Below, one piece after another: positions 46,719 to 59,189 of a DNA stretch of 64,000 nucleotides (position 1 is the stretch's first letter; each line of letters begins with the position of its first letter). The stretch spans positions 1 through 64,000 of the forward strand of contig AZYM01000117.1 of NCBI GenBank assembly GCA_000611715.1. The letters run 5' to 3'. The DNA comes from Scolecobasidium constrictum UM 578 (taxonomy: Eukaryota > Ascomycota > Dothideomycetes > Venturiales > Sympoventuriaceae). The notes beneath the pieces were generated by a model. That model searched no databases and was not told the DNA's origin. It saw nothing but the letters and a program-made list of their open reading frames with translations. The position numbers and the translations under genes were made by a program.

Positions 46719-47962
46719 CAATCTGCTCGCCGACTGACCAAAACTCGACAATCACGATCACGATCAAAAGAATCGAGCAAGCCGCTTACATAGAGAACGG
46801 TAACAACCACCAACAACACAAACGCAACGCTGAAGACAGCACCAACTTACGACTCAACGCACCGCACCACCACGCGATAACGAATCTCCTTTCTCGTCAA
46901 ACAACGCAGACTGCTCGCACTTGGCTTTTTTTTCTACCTCGCATGTCGTTATCATAATATCGCGCAATCAGCTGCGACCTTGGGGAAGGAACTATACAAA
47001 ACACGCACGAAGCTTATTACAAAACATTGTCTTTTACATAGTCTACCCTACGTTGAGGGGGAATGGTGTTGGATTGACTAAGTGATGATGGGGTTCTGTG
47101 GTTTTGGAATGGGTGTTTCTTGGTGGGAGGATTTAATGAATGGGTTTAGAATGGATGAGAGGCGGTGTGATATTCTGGCAGGGAGGGGTAGAAAAGATGG
47201 CGGAGGAAGTTTCGCTTTGTTGGTGTGCTGGTGTTCTATTTTGTGTGTCTGTGTGGGAGGGCAGTCTATCTACTTTACCTTACTTTACATTACGAATCCA
47301 CCTATATCTGAAAACCCTCCCTCCTCGTCTTCGTCGTCTTCACCCCTTTGCACATCAACAGCGACGCACTCCACGGACCTCTTTCTCCCCTTTCACAAGA
47401 AAAGCTCCCTGAGATTGAATCTCAGCCGCGTCACGCACAGCCTTATACACTATCGAAAGCTAAGACGAGTAGCTTACCACTCTGGAGAGGACGGTAACCG
47501 CGGCCTCGAACGCCCTCGACTCGACCCACTCGGAGCTTGGCGCGCAAGGCTGAAACAGGGATATTTTGAGCTGCGATGGCGTCACGAGTACTGCTGATTG
47601 GCTAGTGGCTGCGCCTCGTGTGTGGGGCTGGTGAGTCGGTGGCCGTTTTGCCGTGAGTGAGGATGGACGATCGTGCTTTCGAGTTGGATGTGTGAGGTTC
47701 TCTTCGATCCTGTTCCTTTTTGGACTGAGCTCTGGATTGATGAGAGACTGAAAGAAAGAGGCGAGAAGATCGAGAATTGTGGCGCTCAGTCCCAGATCGT
47801 GGGACAGAAGTGGGGCTGCTTCACCGGCGAGGAAAGAGCGTGGAACAAACATACCGGACTTTGCGAATAAGCCTCTCAGGGACCGCATTCGCTTGGTCCA
47901 GGACCTCTCATTCATTCATCACTTACGCCCAGCTACCTGAGAAACCACGCAGCCACGCAACC
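46719..47962. other. intergenic and leader, pyrimidine tracts
   Basis: 1.2 kb between two plus-strand genes. It has the 3' end of the regulator, a CT-rich stretch near 47310-47400 typical of fungal promoters, and an open frame (from 47777) leading into the next start that is not conserved-looking. Confidence 0.45.
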
Positions 47963-50568
47963 ATGACCGAGACCTCAGAACAGCCGCCCGCGCCCCAAAG
48001 CATCCAAGCGCGCATCGCAGCCCTCAGACTCAACGAAGTCGGTCGCGCGCCTGGTACACCTCCCCCATCCTACGAGACAGCTGCAAAAGCGAAGAAAGCG
48101 CCTCCGCCTCCCTTACCGAAGCGCACACAGAGCACATCCCCCGCCGTGGGTAATGGCAGCGCAAACGGGCACATTGGCAATCTGCCTGAGAGGGGACGGG
48201 CACCACCTGAGCCGCCGACGCAGACGCATGTTGCGAAGAACGTGCTTCCGGCGCCGGTGATGAAGAAGTGGGAGGGGAGGGAAGGGGCTGTGACGAGTCC
48301 GCCGCTGCCTCCGAGGAGGGGGAGTGAGAAGGCTTCGCCTGCGCTCCCGGCTCGCCGACCCTCAGAGCAGGGTATTTCCCGCAAGCAGTCTGTGGAGAGT
48401 ATCTCGTCCGTGGCATCTGGTCGCTCCTCCATCTCCGGCATGTCCCTCGGCGGCGCGAGTGGTAGGAGCACAAGCAGAGGACGCATGATGGCGCCGGAGT
48501 ACGATCCCTCCAGCCTACCTCCCTTGCCGGAGAAGAAAATCGCCGTGCAAGAGGAGTCTACACCGAGAGTACCGCTGAGACCGACGGTGTCGGCGCCGAA
48601 CGTGAAAAGGACGAATGGGAACGTGCAGTCGCCGCCGCCTTTGCCTGGACGGCCCAGTCTCCCGCCGAGAACGAGTACGGCGACTTCGTCGAACGGGGCT
48701 GTACAGCCGCCTGCTATGCCGACGAGACCGAAGAGGTCGGCACTGGATATGGGATTTAATAACAAAGCTACGGAGCCGCCGCCAGTGCCGGCCAGTCGGC
48801 CGAATGGTGGAGGTGGGTTCGGAGGTTCGACTTTTGGACAGCTGAAAAGTGCTGTCAAAGGGTTCACGAATGGGCATGGGAATGGTGAGACGAGTGGAGA
48901 GGCGGATCGCGTGCCTAGTGTGGCGTCTTATGATGGTGCATCCGCTTCGCCGCCTGGTGATGGCGCTGTGGTGGAGTTGACTACTGTGGACTTTGACGAG
49001 GTTGCGCTAAGATCTGGGAGGCCCGTCTTCGTGGACTTTTATGCGCCCTTTTGCAAGTGTGAGTACTTCTTCTTGAGATATAGATGCGCATGACTGATGA
49101 TTGCGTAGACTGCAAAGACCTCGACCCGATCTACGAACAACTCGCCCAGAGTTACCGCAACTCGAACATCACGATCGCGAAGATCGATTCTTACACGGAG
49201 AAGGAGATTGGCACGCGTTACGAGGTCGAGGGTTGGCCTACGTTGATGCTCTTCGACGGTAGAGGAGGCGAGCCAGTCAAGTACAAATGGACGCGCGATC
49301 TGGAGTGGATGCAGAAGTTCATCAAGCAGCAGACTGGTATCAGACCAGGCGAAGCAGCCTCGACCTCCGCCTATCCAACTCCACCACCTTCCAACGGCTC
49401 CTCACCACCTCCTATTCCGACCAGTTCACGACCGAACCTCGCGGAGGCGAACAAGACGAAGCCAAGCGCCAAAGCAGCCATGGCACCACCCACGCAGAAT
49501 TGCCTGCTGTGTCGCGACTTCTCGGCCCCTGACAACCATGCCGCCAAGTTCCCGCGCCAGTCGATACCCAGCCAGGATCCCAAATGGCTCGGTCCCCAAC
49601 TGTGCAGCCTTTTCCCCAGCCACACAGACAAAGCCCGCGCCATCTTCACCTGGCTGCACCACAACATTGACTACAACGTCGAAGCCTTCTTCAGCGGGAA
49701 CCTCAAGGCCTCCACACCCGCCTCAACGATGTCGACGGGCCTCGCCGTGTGCGAAGGGTACGCCGCGCTCTTCAGCGCGCTCGCGCTCGCCGCGGGACTC
49801 GAAGCCGTCGTCATCTCCGGGCACGGGAAGGGCTTTGGATTCGGCGACCTGAAGCCCGGGGACCCGCTGCCGCCGAAGAAAGTAGATGGTCATGCGTGGA
49901 ATGCCGTGCGCATCGATGGTGGGGTGTGGAAACTGGTTGATCCGTGTTGGGGCGCGGGGAATGTCAAGGGCAAGGGGCAGCCGTATAATAAGGATTTCAC
50001 GCCGGAGTGGTTCACCATGTCTAATGACGACTTTGGGAAGAGGCATTACCCTACTAATGAGCGGTACTGGTTTAGGGATGATGGGAGGCCGAGTATCTCT
50101 TGGGAGGAGTATATCCTGTACTCCGTCGGTCCTGTTGAACGCACCGTCTTCTCACCCGCCCGCCCAGACCACGGTTTTGAGCCCAAATCCTTCCTGCCCA
50201 AAGCCGAAGCCATCCCCAGAAACGGGTACGAGCCCACGATCAGGATCCAATGGACGAAAGTGTGTCCGCACTACGACATCGGGCGTCACCACGGCATACC
50301 GTACCTGTTTTTCGTCGAGCTGCCCGATAAATCGCAGAGGTTCGCGAAGAGCGATGGGTTTAATTTCTGGATTGATTTGAAGAGGGGGGAGCTGCCGGAG
50401 GTGGGGAAGGAGATTAATATTCAGTATTTGGCGAAGTATAAGTTGGGGGATGGAGAGTGGCGCGAAGGGCGTGGGTTGTCGGAGAAGCAGTTGATGGATG
50501 GGCTTGGGGGACGGGCGGGGTGGAGGGGGTGGAGTTGGAGTTACCTTGCTAGGTGGAGGGTTGTTTAG
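47963..50568 (+). CDS. thioredoxin-transglutaminase-like fusion with proline-rich N-terminus
   Basis: Two exons (47963-49058, 49109-50568) encode 851 aa. Residues 1 to about 330 are Pro-rich, with many PPxxPxR/PPLPxR motifs that suit SH3 partners, as in cytokinesis proteins. About 345-460 is a thioredoxin fold: VFVDFYAPFCKYCKDLDP (active-site Cys364-Lys-Tyr-Cys367, completed across the intron), IAKIDSY, and GWPTLMLFDG with the cis-Pro. About 500-850 is a transglutaminase-like domain with the full triad Cys580 (VCEGYAALF), His627 (GHAWNAV) and Asp643 (LVDPCWG). Fungal Cyk3-type proteins pair SH3 and transglutaminase-like domains; here a thioredoxin domain replaces SH3. The start at MTETSEQPP is chosen because the ORF upstream looks like leader sequence. 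Confidence 0.87.
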
Positions 50569-52613
50569 ATGGCTCTCTCGGGGAGAGGAGAGGAGAGTAA
50601 TGATGGCAAAGACTGTAATGAACACGGACAGGATGGGATGGAGCATTGATACCCTGGATGGAAGCATTAATCACATGACTCGACGACCTGAGTTGCAATC
50701 CAACAATAGTGCAAGAGAAGTTCCTTCCGTACTCACTGCATATAAGTTGCACTGGTCCTCCTGGATCACGACCTCCGATACCAGAGAGAGACAGCGATGG
50801 GGAAGAGATGCTGGTACAGCCGCTCGTGGTTAGAGCTTGGTTGAGCGCAAAGCTCAGATCCCGAGTTGGTCTTGTCCTTCAGCTTTACGCGGAGATGTTT
50901 GCACAATGATTGAAGATGATCATCATGATTTTGCCATTGTTCTCACCAAAGCTCAAGTTCAACCGTCCGCCTCGGTATCAGGCTACACGGGCGCAATGGT
51001 ATGCATAGTTGACCTCCAGATCGACACCTTGCTTGCGGAGATTTAGCTGTTCTTGCCGTCGAGGCAGCAATAGATCTTATGCCTTTTATCTACTAGAGCC
51101 CTTTGCTTGCTTGAAGCGAGAAATCGTTCACGGGACGTGTCTTGAGCGTATAAATTCGCGATAGTGAACTTCCGCAGTCTGCAAAGCCCCAAGATACAAG
51201 CATGTGAGGTTGTTCTGTGTGCTGCTTGCCGTATGGCGCGTGCACAAGGTTCACTTTTGGAGAGTTCTCCCTTTCAGATGAACCAATCTGCGAGATGAAT
51301 CCACGTTGATTGGTGTGCGATGTCTGGGACGGGTCCAGCAGAGCGAAGCTTGGTTCCAACACATGTAGAGATAGCGTGTACATGGTGTTGCTGGTAACCA
51401 TCGCCATCATGATCATAAGTTTGCGTCTCCAAAATGGAGATGCGTTTCCACTGTTGCTAAGCGTAGTTGCCCTGAAAGAAGGGCGCGGGACTCGGCATGC
51501 CCGTCCCCATCTCTTGGCGTCGACATACCTCTGACTGCTGTCCTCTCGAAAGCTAACATGCATGATGCTTTTATGTGTGACGTCACATTCGACGTCCACA
51601 AAGAATGGAGTTGCGTGCGTGCGGTTCGGGGTCGGATGGACTATAAAGGCGATAGTTTTGCGCGTGACGGCGTGGAACATCAATTAACAAACACGACAAG
51701 GTCATATGGCGCCCCTACTGTCGGCTTGACTTTCTGACACGACGATGCCCTCTCTGAATACTTGTTTGAGCGGAAGCTCGATTTCCCATCGCATAAAAGC
51801 GTGACCATTGTGTACGCTGATGGTCAACGACAGCCATAATGACAGGCTCACTTGTGCTGAGATGCGCTTTGAAAATTGAACACTGGCAATAGTGCGGTCC
51901 TGGAATGCGTCATGCGTAGGCCGCCTTTGTTGGTGCCGTCCATCATCAACTTGCACAACCGTCCGAGAAGTTTGTGAATCTTCGATCATGCGACCCGCCG
52001 CTGATAACGGTCATCACCACTTCTTCAAAATGGCAACGTCTGCCCGGATCGAAACCCCCCTGGCAGCCATCTCGGGGGCACTCGTCAATTGTCTTGAGTT
52101 CAATCCCCGTGCGACATGGGAGCTCTTTATACTTGCGTTATCATAGTCGCATTCCGCAAGATCTGGTTCCCATGCTCGTGACGGGAAAAGTCAGCTACAT
52201 TCGTCCACACCAATCATTCCTGTCATCAGACCGCAGAAGAATCAGTCGCATAAGAATGTCCCGCTTGCTCAAGTTCTTTGCCTACCTAAATCGACCATCA
52301 AACTGATCTCAGGAAGAGAGCGGCCGTTCCGCGCGTAGATCGTTCGTGGCCGCTTTAAGGTGGGATGAGATGGTCTGGATATCGAATGAAATTCAAATAC
52401 GCAGGACGGAGTCGGTGATGCTCACTATCGTCCATGATCTGGGCTGATAGGCTCTCGCTCGGTTTGCCCGGGTTCGTAGCATCATACGCGATTCCGGCTA
52501 CGAGCGCATGGGGTGAATAGGTGGATTTTTTCGGGTCGGCGTTCTCGGTCTGGACACGCGAGACTTATTTAGGCAAAGATGCCGTGCTTCTCATGCTTCA
52601 CAGAAAAGTCGCT
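50569..52613. other. 2 kb intergenic
   Basis: Convergent gap between the transglutaminase-like and kinase-ankyrin genes. A 195-codon minus-strand ORF (51093-51680) lacks any recognisable motif and is not called. Nothing else was seen. Confidence 0.45.
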
Positions 52614-55600
52614 TCATAGAGAAGTCGCTTCCAAGCTCTTCAACAACCATTCGACCGCGCCATCTTTCCACGGCTGTTCTGGTCCCTGGCAAATCTCTCG
52701 GATAGCTTTCTCATCATTTGCACTACCTATTGCTGAAAGTATCGATAGATCGAGAGGTTCAGTGATGACGTCGCCCTTCGGTTGCTTCCTTCGAGCTATC
52801 CTTTGAGCTTTGGAGTCTGCCTCTGCGGCTCTTGACGCTGTCATCTGGTTGCGCAGGAGTTCGACTGCTAGTGGCGCCAGTACATCAGCTTCAACAGCTT
52901 GTCCTGTTAGGCTCTCGGCTGTCATGTTGGACAGTGTGAGATCATTTGTACCAGTCTCCGATAGCATCTCGATGATCTTCTCCAGGTTCTGGACAAGTGT
53001 TGACTTCAGCCATGTGTCAGCATGTCCGCTCCCCGGAAAAGAGATGTGCCTCCTGCGCTCTTCGTCCAGCCTGGTCACCGCAGCCCAAAGTGGCGTGAAC
53101 GATGTGGGGAGCCTTAGAAAGACTTGAACAGAATCCTGCATGTCAGGTCCAGCAGCAGAAGATCGATCAGCACCACGAGCAAGCAATCGCTCCACCAATG
53201 CCTTATTGCCACAGTGAGCTGCATGATACAAAGGTGTACCTAGCAGCGGATGCCTATAGTTGATCTGCTCCGGGCTGGAGTATGTGTCCAGACAGAGATT
53301 GAGGATCCGTGGCGTGATCTGCGCAATCTGTGTGAAGTGTGGACTCTCAGCCAGGAGGTGAAAGAGCGAGATCTTGTTCACTGGATGGACGAGGAAGTCA
53401 GGCCGCTTGGTGGAGTCTACCTCCTTGAACAAGAATTCAAGAGCTCCGAGTGTGCGCATTGTGTGCTCCGATAAAACCTCGACAAGCACGCTGGCGGTCT
53501 TTGGATCTTGTTCAAGATCAGCCGAGGCTGGTAACGGATACTGAGCATCCATATTGGCGCCGTGGTCCAGCAGTGCTTGTGCAACGTCAAAGTTGTGGTT
53601 CAGGATAGCTGTTGCGAGAGGTGGTCTAGATCGTGGATCTACGCTCTCGACTGGTACATCAGCGGCGATGAGGACGTCTGCGATCACGCGACCAGGTCGT
53701 ACATATCGAGGCCGAGCGGCGCAGATATGTAGGAGGCTGATACTGCCCGACTGAGTCATTCTCGTGACACTCAGGTCCGCTTTGCGTTCGATAAGTAGCC
53801 CAAACATGCCTTCGTGATTACATTCGACCGCATTTTCGATTGGCCTGAAGTCCTTCGTGCCATTAGCATCGTAGCCTAATTGGAGTAGACATTGCACGAT
53901 GTCGTTGTTTCCAAGAGCGACTTCTCTGCACAGCACTCGACTTCTCTCTTTGGCGAGTTCATCGCCTACGATTCGATGGAAGGTCTTCGCACGTTGGGAT
54001 AGGTCCCAAAGTGTGGCCCGTAAGTCACTTTTGTATGTCTTGCCGCATCGCACCAGACGACTTTGAAGAGACAAAGGATCTGACGGCGTGATTTTCTTCC
54101 CATGGGCAAGGTCCAGCATCGTAAGCTCATCAAGAAGTCTGCGCTTCTGCCCGCCTGGCTGGGCATTAACATGTCGAATGAATTCCGCAATCATGTCTGG
54201 GCGAGTCATGACAGCCGCAAGTTCGAATGGCGAGATTGAATCTGTTGTCGGAGACATGTAGTCTGTTCCTTCATATTCTCCACGGTGATTGTTGGCAGTG
54301 GTCGCGAGTGGATCTGCGCCCAATTGAAGCAGCACTTTCACCGCGTCGATGCTATTCATGAGCACGGCTCGACCTAGCGGCGTGGTGCGGATCTCGAATA
54401 TGTGCTCCCAATCAGCTCGGATCCCTCGCACATCGTGGCGCATGCCTCTTGATCGCAGCTCGACATCGGCACCGGCCGCGACAAGCTTAGAAGCTATGGA
54501 CATCATTTGCGTCGGTGCAAAACTGCAGAGCCAATGCAGTGGTCCTTCTTGCCCATGCCGATGCCCATTTGGATCTGCGCCGTTTTCAAGCAAGTACAAT
54601 GCACAATCAAGCTTTCCACCAACACAGGCTGAAATTAGCGCAGTCTCGTCAACATGCTGGTTTGGTGAATCGATGTTGAACCGATACGTGTTGACAAGAT
54701 GCCGCAGACCCTGCGTAGCACCCATTGCGGCAACATAATGGACAATTCTATGGCCACGCTTGTTAACATACACCCTATCAAGGGCAGAATCATCATCCTC
54801 CGCAGCCTGGCGTGGAGAAGAACGTAGGCAATCGCTGTAGCTATTGCCTAGCACATTCCTGATGGCGCTATCTAGCTGACCAGCATCGTTCAAGCGTATT
54901 GAGTTCCATGGAGGCGTGAGGAACTTGGGAAAGAAGTAGCCCATGCCAACGCTTCCCATTTCATCGAATAGGTAGCGGCGATAGTTCTGATAAGTGCTCA
55001 TCCATGTCTGCTTTTGCACGCCTTGACTAGCGGAGATGAATTGAGTGACGTCTTCTAGGCTCGTTCGGTGGCCGCGAATAATAGACAGCCCGAGTAGTCC
55101 TTGCAGGCGATCTGTGGAAAGCTCCGCCGTGACGCCCAAAGCTTGTGCGACCCGCCATAGCCATGCCTGGGCGAGATAGTCGGCATCCTCATGGCTGTCA
55201 TCATCAGCAGAAGCTCTCATGAGCCAATCGATAGCTTCACGGGCGTCGAAGGTCGTTCCAAATTCCAGGAGGTAGCACTGGAACACATAAAATGCAGCGA
55301 CTGTGGGTTGCATCTCTAGTAGACCATCACGAGATCCACTAGCGCGGTCCGCGCGATCTTTTAATTCTTGCAGCATCTGCTGCTGCTGTCCCCATGTCAA
55401 GATTTTCTTGAGGTTCTCTGGCTCGAACATGAACTCCTCGGCATTCGGCTCATCAAGCTGGGGTCTATTTCCTGGCCTGAAGACGTGTTAGTGTATGCCC
55501 ATATTTGAGCCAAATGGCCTACAAATTATCTTGGAGGTCGACTTCATTTCCATAGCGACCGCGCATGAATTGTAGACTGTCGATCGTGATTCCATGTTGA

Positions 55601-56969
55601 CCCTGTATCGTTAGTGCGCCATTTGATCAGTGAAGTGGTGACTCACTGGAGGTGCTTGGGCATCTGAGGCATTCCGCTTGACATTCTTCTCGGCGATGAA
55701 GGACAAGTACAACGGTACATGCCCGGGACTATAGCCAGTCAGTGGGAACTGATCAATCAGACAACTGTACGCACCTGATGCCACGCAAAGCAGCTTGTGC
55801 TTTCGTGAGGTCTCGATCCTGCGGATCTTGTTGCAGACTGTGAATGATAGCAAAGATGATGGTATCGATACAGCATTGCGGATATTTCTGGTCTCGAGCA
55901 TAATTCCATATCTCCACAATAGCTGTGTTTGTGATGTCATCTGAAGCCTTGCGAGCGCTGAGGGCTCGTCTGTCCTCCTCAGGAGCAGTGAGTCTGGCTC
56001 CTGGGAGAGAAATGAAGCCTTCACCGTCCATCATAGCTCGCCATATCAAGAGCCCGAATGAGTATACATCGGTCAACATCAGTCCTTGCCGGTTCAGATC
56101 CTTTTTCGCCTCAATTTCAGGCGCTTGGAATGGCCAGGTCCAGGTTTCTGATTGTCGCAACTCTTGGGAACTCATGTCCATCACGGAACCACCGAAATCG
56201 CCCAGCTTCGCGGTATACGGAACACCCTCCATATGCCGCTTGTTTGGGAATATGAGCACGTTCTCGTGCTTTAAGTCACCATGTACTATGCCACAAGCAT
56301 GTAGAGCGGCTAGGCCTCGTCCAACATCATAACACAGCTTCTGTTTGACATGGAAGGACAGTGATTCGTCCACAGACTGAAGTTCACTCATAGTACCAAA
56401 TGAAGCGTACTCCATGATAAGCACAGGAAAGGTGGATTTCGACATGGGTGATAGTCCCCATTGTATTCCAAGCAGGCGCACAAGGTTCGGGTGATAGCGA
56501 ATGGGCTCATGTAGCAAAGCTCTGAGCTCAAATAGGATATCCTTCCAGTCGCCCTGTGAAGCATTCGTCGTGGTGCTACGCAGATCAGATTCGCCCCAGC
56601 GTATACCGTCGACACTCACCTGTATTGTTGACCGGGGGGAAAGATGCCTGGCACGATCTCTTTCAAGGCCACTTCAACAGGTGGCTCCGTCTTTACTTTG
56701 CTCCACCTAGCATGCCTGACCATGAAAGTTTTGCCTTGCCCCAAGATCTTGCCGGTCAAACTTATGTTCGAAGAACCATCAAGGACCAGCGGCGAGAAGG
56801 ATCGCAATTTACGCTCTAGGTTTATCACATGGCAGATGAAGGACGCGAAAGACCCTCGAACCGGCTTGTCCAGCGTCTGAGATAGAAGCTCTGGACATGA
56901 GATTGTGCTGTAGCCGATGGTCCCATAGCTGGATGTAGGGAAGGACTGAACCCATTCGAACTCATCCAT
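52614..56969 (-). CDS. protein kinase-ankyrin repeat protein
   Basis: Five exons (56969-56620, 56575-55775, 55728-55647, 55602-55523, 55476-52614) join in frame to 1391 aa. The kinase domain lies at about 75-370: the Gly loop is LGQGKTFMVRHARW, the ATP Lys is in VALKEI (about 101), the catalytic loop HGDLKHENVL near 214 is HGD instead of HRD but keeps Asp, Lys and Asn, then GDFGG, WPFQAPEI and DVYSFGLLIWR. All catalytic residues are present, so it is probably active. The remaining roughly 900 residues contain scattered ankyrin repeats (DETALISACVGGKLDCALYLLENGADPN, TPLGRAVLMNSIDAVKVLLQLGADPL, PLATAILNHNFDVAQALLDHGANMD, TPLYHAAHCGNKALVERLLARGAD). It is likely a cytosolic signalling or recognition protein. 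It is divergent from the HeLo-pseudokinase gene. Confidence 0.85.
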
Positions 56970-57360
56970 GGTGCAGGCTTCGCACACGCGTATGAACGAT
57001 TGAGTAGTGCTCCCATCAACTCGGCTGAGAGGCTACTGCCATTGGGCACTCGGATTTGTAGGATCACGGTGCATGTTGAATGAAGGGTGAGACAAAATGA
57101 ATGGCTGGGGAGGACGAGTTTCGTCCGGACCATGCGTCCAATCAGCGATCCGGACGCGTACAGTTGTGGAGCAAGTGGCTTGACCGGTACGACTCCTTCT
57201 TTCGTCCTTGCTGGCAGCAAGACAGGCTGGTCTTTTCAAGTTCACGCCTTTTCAAGCTTTACTTAAGCTGATGCGAGTCAAGCTCAAGGCTCGCAAAGCG
57301 TTCGAATGAGCGACCTGCTTTCCGGGAGATCATCACAGACAGCTCCAGTTTGAGCTAACC
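56970..57360. promoter_or_regulatory. divergent promoter of kinase-ankyrin and HeLo-pseudokinase genes
   Basis: 391 bases between opposing ATGs. The two genes probably share this bidirectional region. No specific site was resolved. Confidence 0.5.
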
Positions 57361-59103
57361 ATGTCTGGCATCGAGGTTGCTGGCCTCGTATTTGGCGTGG
57401 TGCCAATACTGTTCAAGGCGACTGTCGAAGCATGGCAGGTCTTGGATGAAGCAATAGCTTTTCATGACGACATCGAGGATTGCGCGATTCGTCTAGAGAC
57501 CGTGAAAGCACGTTTGGGGATCTGGGCCACGAGAACGGGCCTGATCAACGGCACTCTGACACCAACTCTTCAACCATTAGAAGAACTCCTGGAGAGGACG
57601 CTGAAGAGAATCCATGATCTGGTTTCGGAAGCGAAACGACATGGGGATAGATACGGCATGAAAAGCAATGATGTGCCTTGCGCTGCCGGCAGGCGTTTGA
57701 CATCGGCTGTGAGCCAGATGCGCAGGAGCCTCAATGCAGCTATCTTGAGCTCCCGAGCTGGCTCTGAGTTGGCTGCTTCTATGGCTGCAGGCTCTAAGCC
57801 TATACTCAATAGCTCGGGCATGTCGAAACGGCTATATTGGGCCGTGCACGATCGAGATAAGTTTTATCGCTTCGTGGATACCCTCGAGCGACACATCAGG
57901 AATCTGGAGCTGTTGAGCGCAGATTCGGATCGCAAAATTATCCAGCAAGAAGGGACAAGGCTTGCGCTAGACATCATTAACGGTCTTTCGCAGCCCGAAG
58001 CTCTCGCTCAATTACAAACTACCTCTGGCTGGGACGATAGCTTTGCTCAGATCGATGTCAACTCGCTTGCGAGGTGGAAGTCAATCTCTCTGCAGCGTGC
58101 TTTGACAATGGCGCAACCCTCAGGGACGCCAAAGTGGACCTTGGTCGATAGCTGGGAAGAAGAGCGCTCGAGGCACCGATTTCTGAGGAAAGGATCAGAT
58201 GGCGACGGAAGCACGTATCTTTTCGAAAAGAAAGAGTACGACAATCACATTTCGGACGAACTCAAAGACGTACTGCGAGAACGAATCCGAAAGCTGGTCT
58301 CACTACTGAGCGGATCTGGCTCTGCGCGCAAGCTGAACACCTTACAGGCCTGCGCGTACATCGACGATCCAGAGTACAATTGTTGGTGGATCATATTCAG
58401 GTTCCAAGCCTGCGCAATCGACTCCTTCGAGCTATCGAGGAAGGAACCACTCTCGCTGCACGATTTACTCTCGTCGCCGTTGCGGCCACCACTTGAGGTC
58501 CGCTACAAATTGGCTAAGCGCCTGGCGGACACTTTCGCATGGCTGTACGGTAGTGGATGGATGCACAAGGGCATCAGCAGCAGCAACATTATCTTCCCGC
58601 TAATGTACAGGGAACCTACCTCGGCCACGTTCCACGCCCTACCCCAAGCTCTTGTACAAGGTTTCAACTATTCCAGGGAGTTGACTCAGTCTCAAACCAT
58701 TGATCGCGGCAAGGTCTTGAATGATCTGGAAGCAGCAATTTACCGACACCCGAAATATCAGGGCGAGGCAGCATCGGGCTACGAGATACAGTATGACATA
58801 TACTCTCTTGGACTTGTGTTACTGGAGATTGCGCTCTGGGGACCATTGATGGACTTCCTCAAGCCCCGGAAAGAGAAGGTATCGACCACCGCGCTGTCAC
58901 CAACAATGCGGACATTCCATGAAGCAGAAGCACTTGAGCTCAAGAGAAGAGCAATGATTCGCATTGAGCACGAGTTGGCATATCGTGTTGGGTCAAGTTA
59001 CAAGGAGATTGTCAAATGGTGCCTCAACCTCGAAGGTCCTGTCACCGCAATTGATTTCTTCAACATGGTCGCTGTTCCCCTAGATACACTCTGCAGCGTT
59101 TGA
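57361..59103 (+). CDS. HeLo-domain pseudokinase
   Basis: A single exon of 580 aa. Residues 1 to about 210 match the HeLo (prion-inhibition and propagation) domain: MSGIEVAGLVFGVVPILFKATVEAWQ, an N-terminal hydrophobic helix, and D..L....RLGIWAT...GL, the start of the helical bundle that in HET-S family proteins inserts in membranes and kills the cell. About 250-560 is a kinase-like domain. GWMHKGISSSNIIF stands at the HRDLKxxN site (catalytic Asp missing), GFNYSR stands where DFG would be, HPKYQGE where APE would be, and then IYSLGLVLLEIALWG. It is therefore a pseudokinase. The order (helical killer domain, then pseudokinase) resembles MLKL. Related fungal HeLo-kinase-like proteins are known; the biological role here is inference. 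Confidence 0.85.
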   Translation: MSGIEVAGLVFGVVPILFKATVEAWQVLDEAIAFHDDIEDCAIRLETVKARLGIWATRTGLINGTLTPTLQPLEELLERTLKRIHDLVSEAKRHGDRYGMKSNDVPCAAGRRLTSAVSQMRRSLNAAILSSRAGSELAASMAAGSKPILNSSGMSKRLYWAVHDRDKFYRFVDTLERHIRNLELLSADSDRKIIQQEGTRLALDIINGLSQPEALAQLQTTSGWDDSFAQIDVNSLARWKSISLQRALTMAQPSGTPKWTLVDSWEEERSRHRFLRKGSDGDGSTYLFEKKEYDNHISDELKDVLRERIRKLVSLLSGSGSARKLNTLQACAYIDDPEYNCWWIIFRFQACAIDSFELSRKEPLSLHDLLSSPLRPPLEVRYKLAKRLADTFAWLYGSGWMHKGISSSNIIFPLMYREPTSATFHALPQALVQGFNYSRELTQSQTIDRGKVLNDLEAAIYRHPKYQGEAASGYEIQYDIYSLGLVLLEIALWGPLMDFLKPRKEKVSTTALSPTMRTFHEAEALELKRRAMIRIEHELAYRVGSSYKEIVKWCLNLEGPVTAIDFFNMVAVPLDTLCSV

Positions 59104-59189
59104 ACTATACGGCATCGAGAACCCAGCTGAAGCATTTGTACTCCGACCGCAAACGCATCCCTGCAGCAAGCACACCCGCATTGGCCGTC

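Noticed and set aside
48070..48867. 265-codon minus-strand ORF
   Set aside because: Gly/Pro/Ser-rich shadow of the proline-rich part of the transglutaminase-like protein.
51093..51680. 195-codon minus-strand ORF in an intergenic gap
   Set aside because: No motif, no neighbouring exons and an unremarkable composition; insufficient to call a gene.
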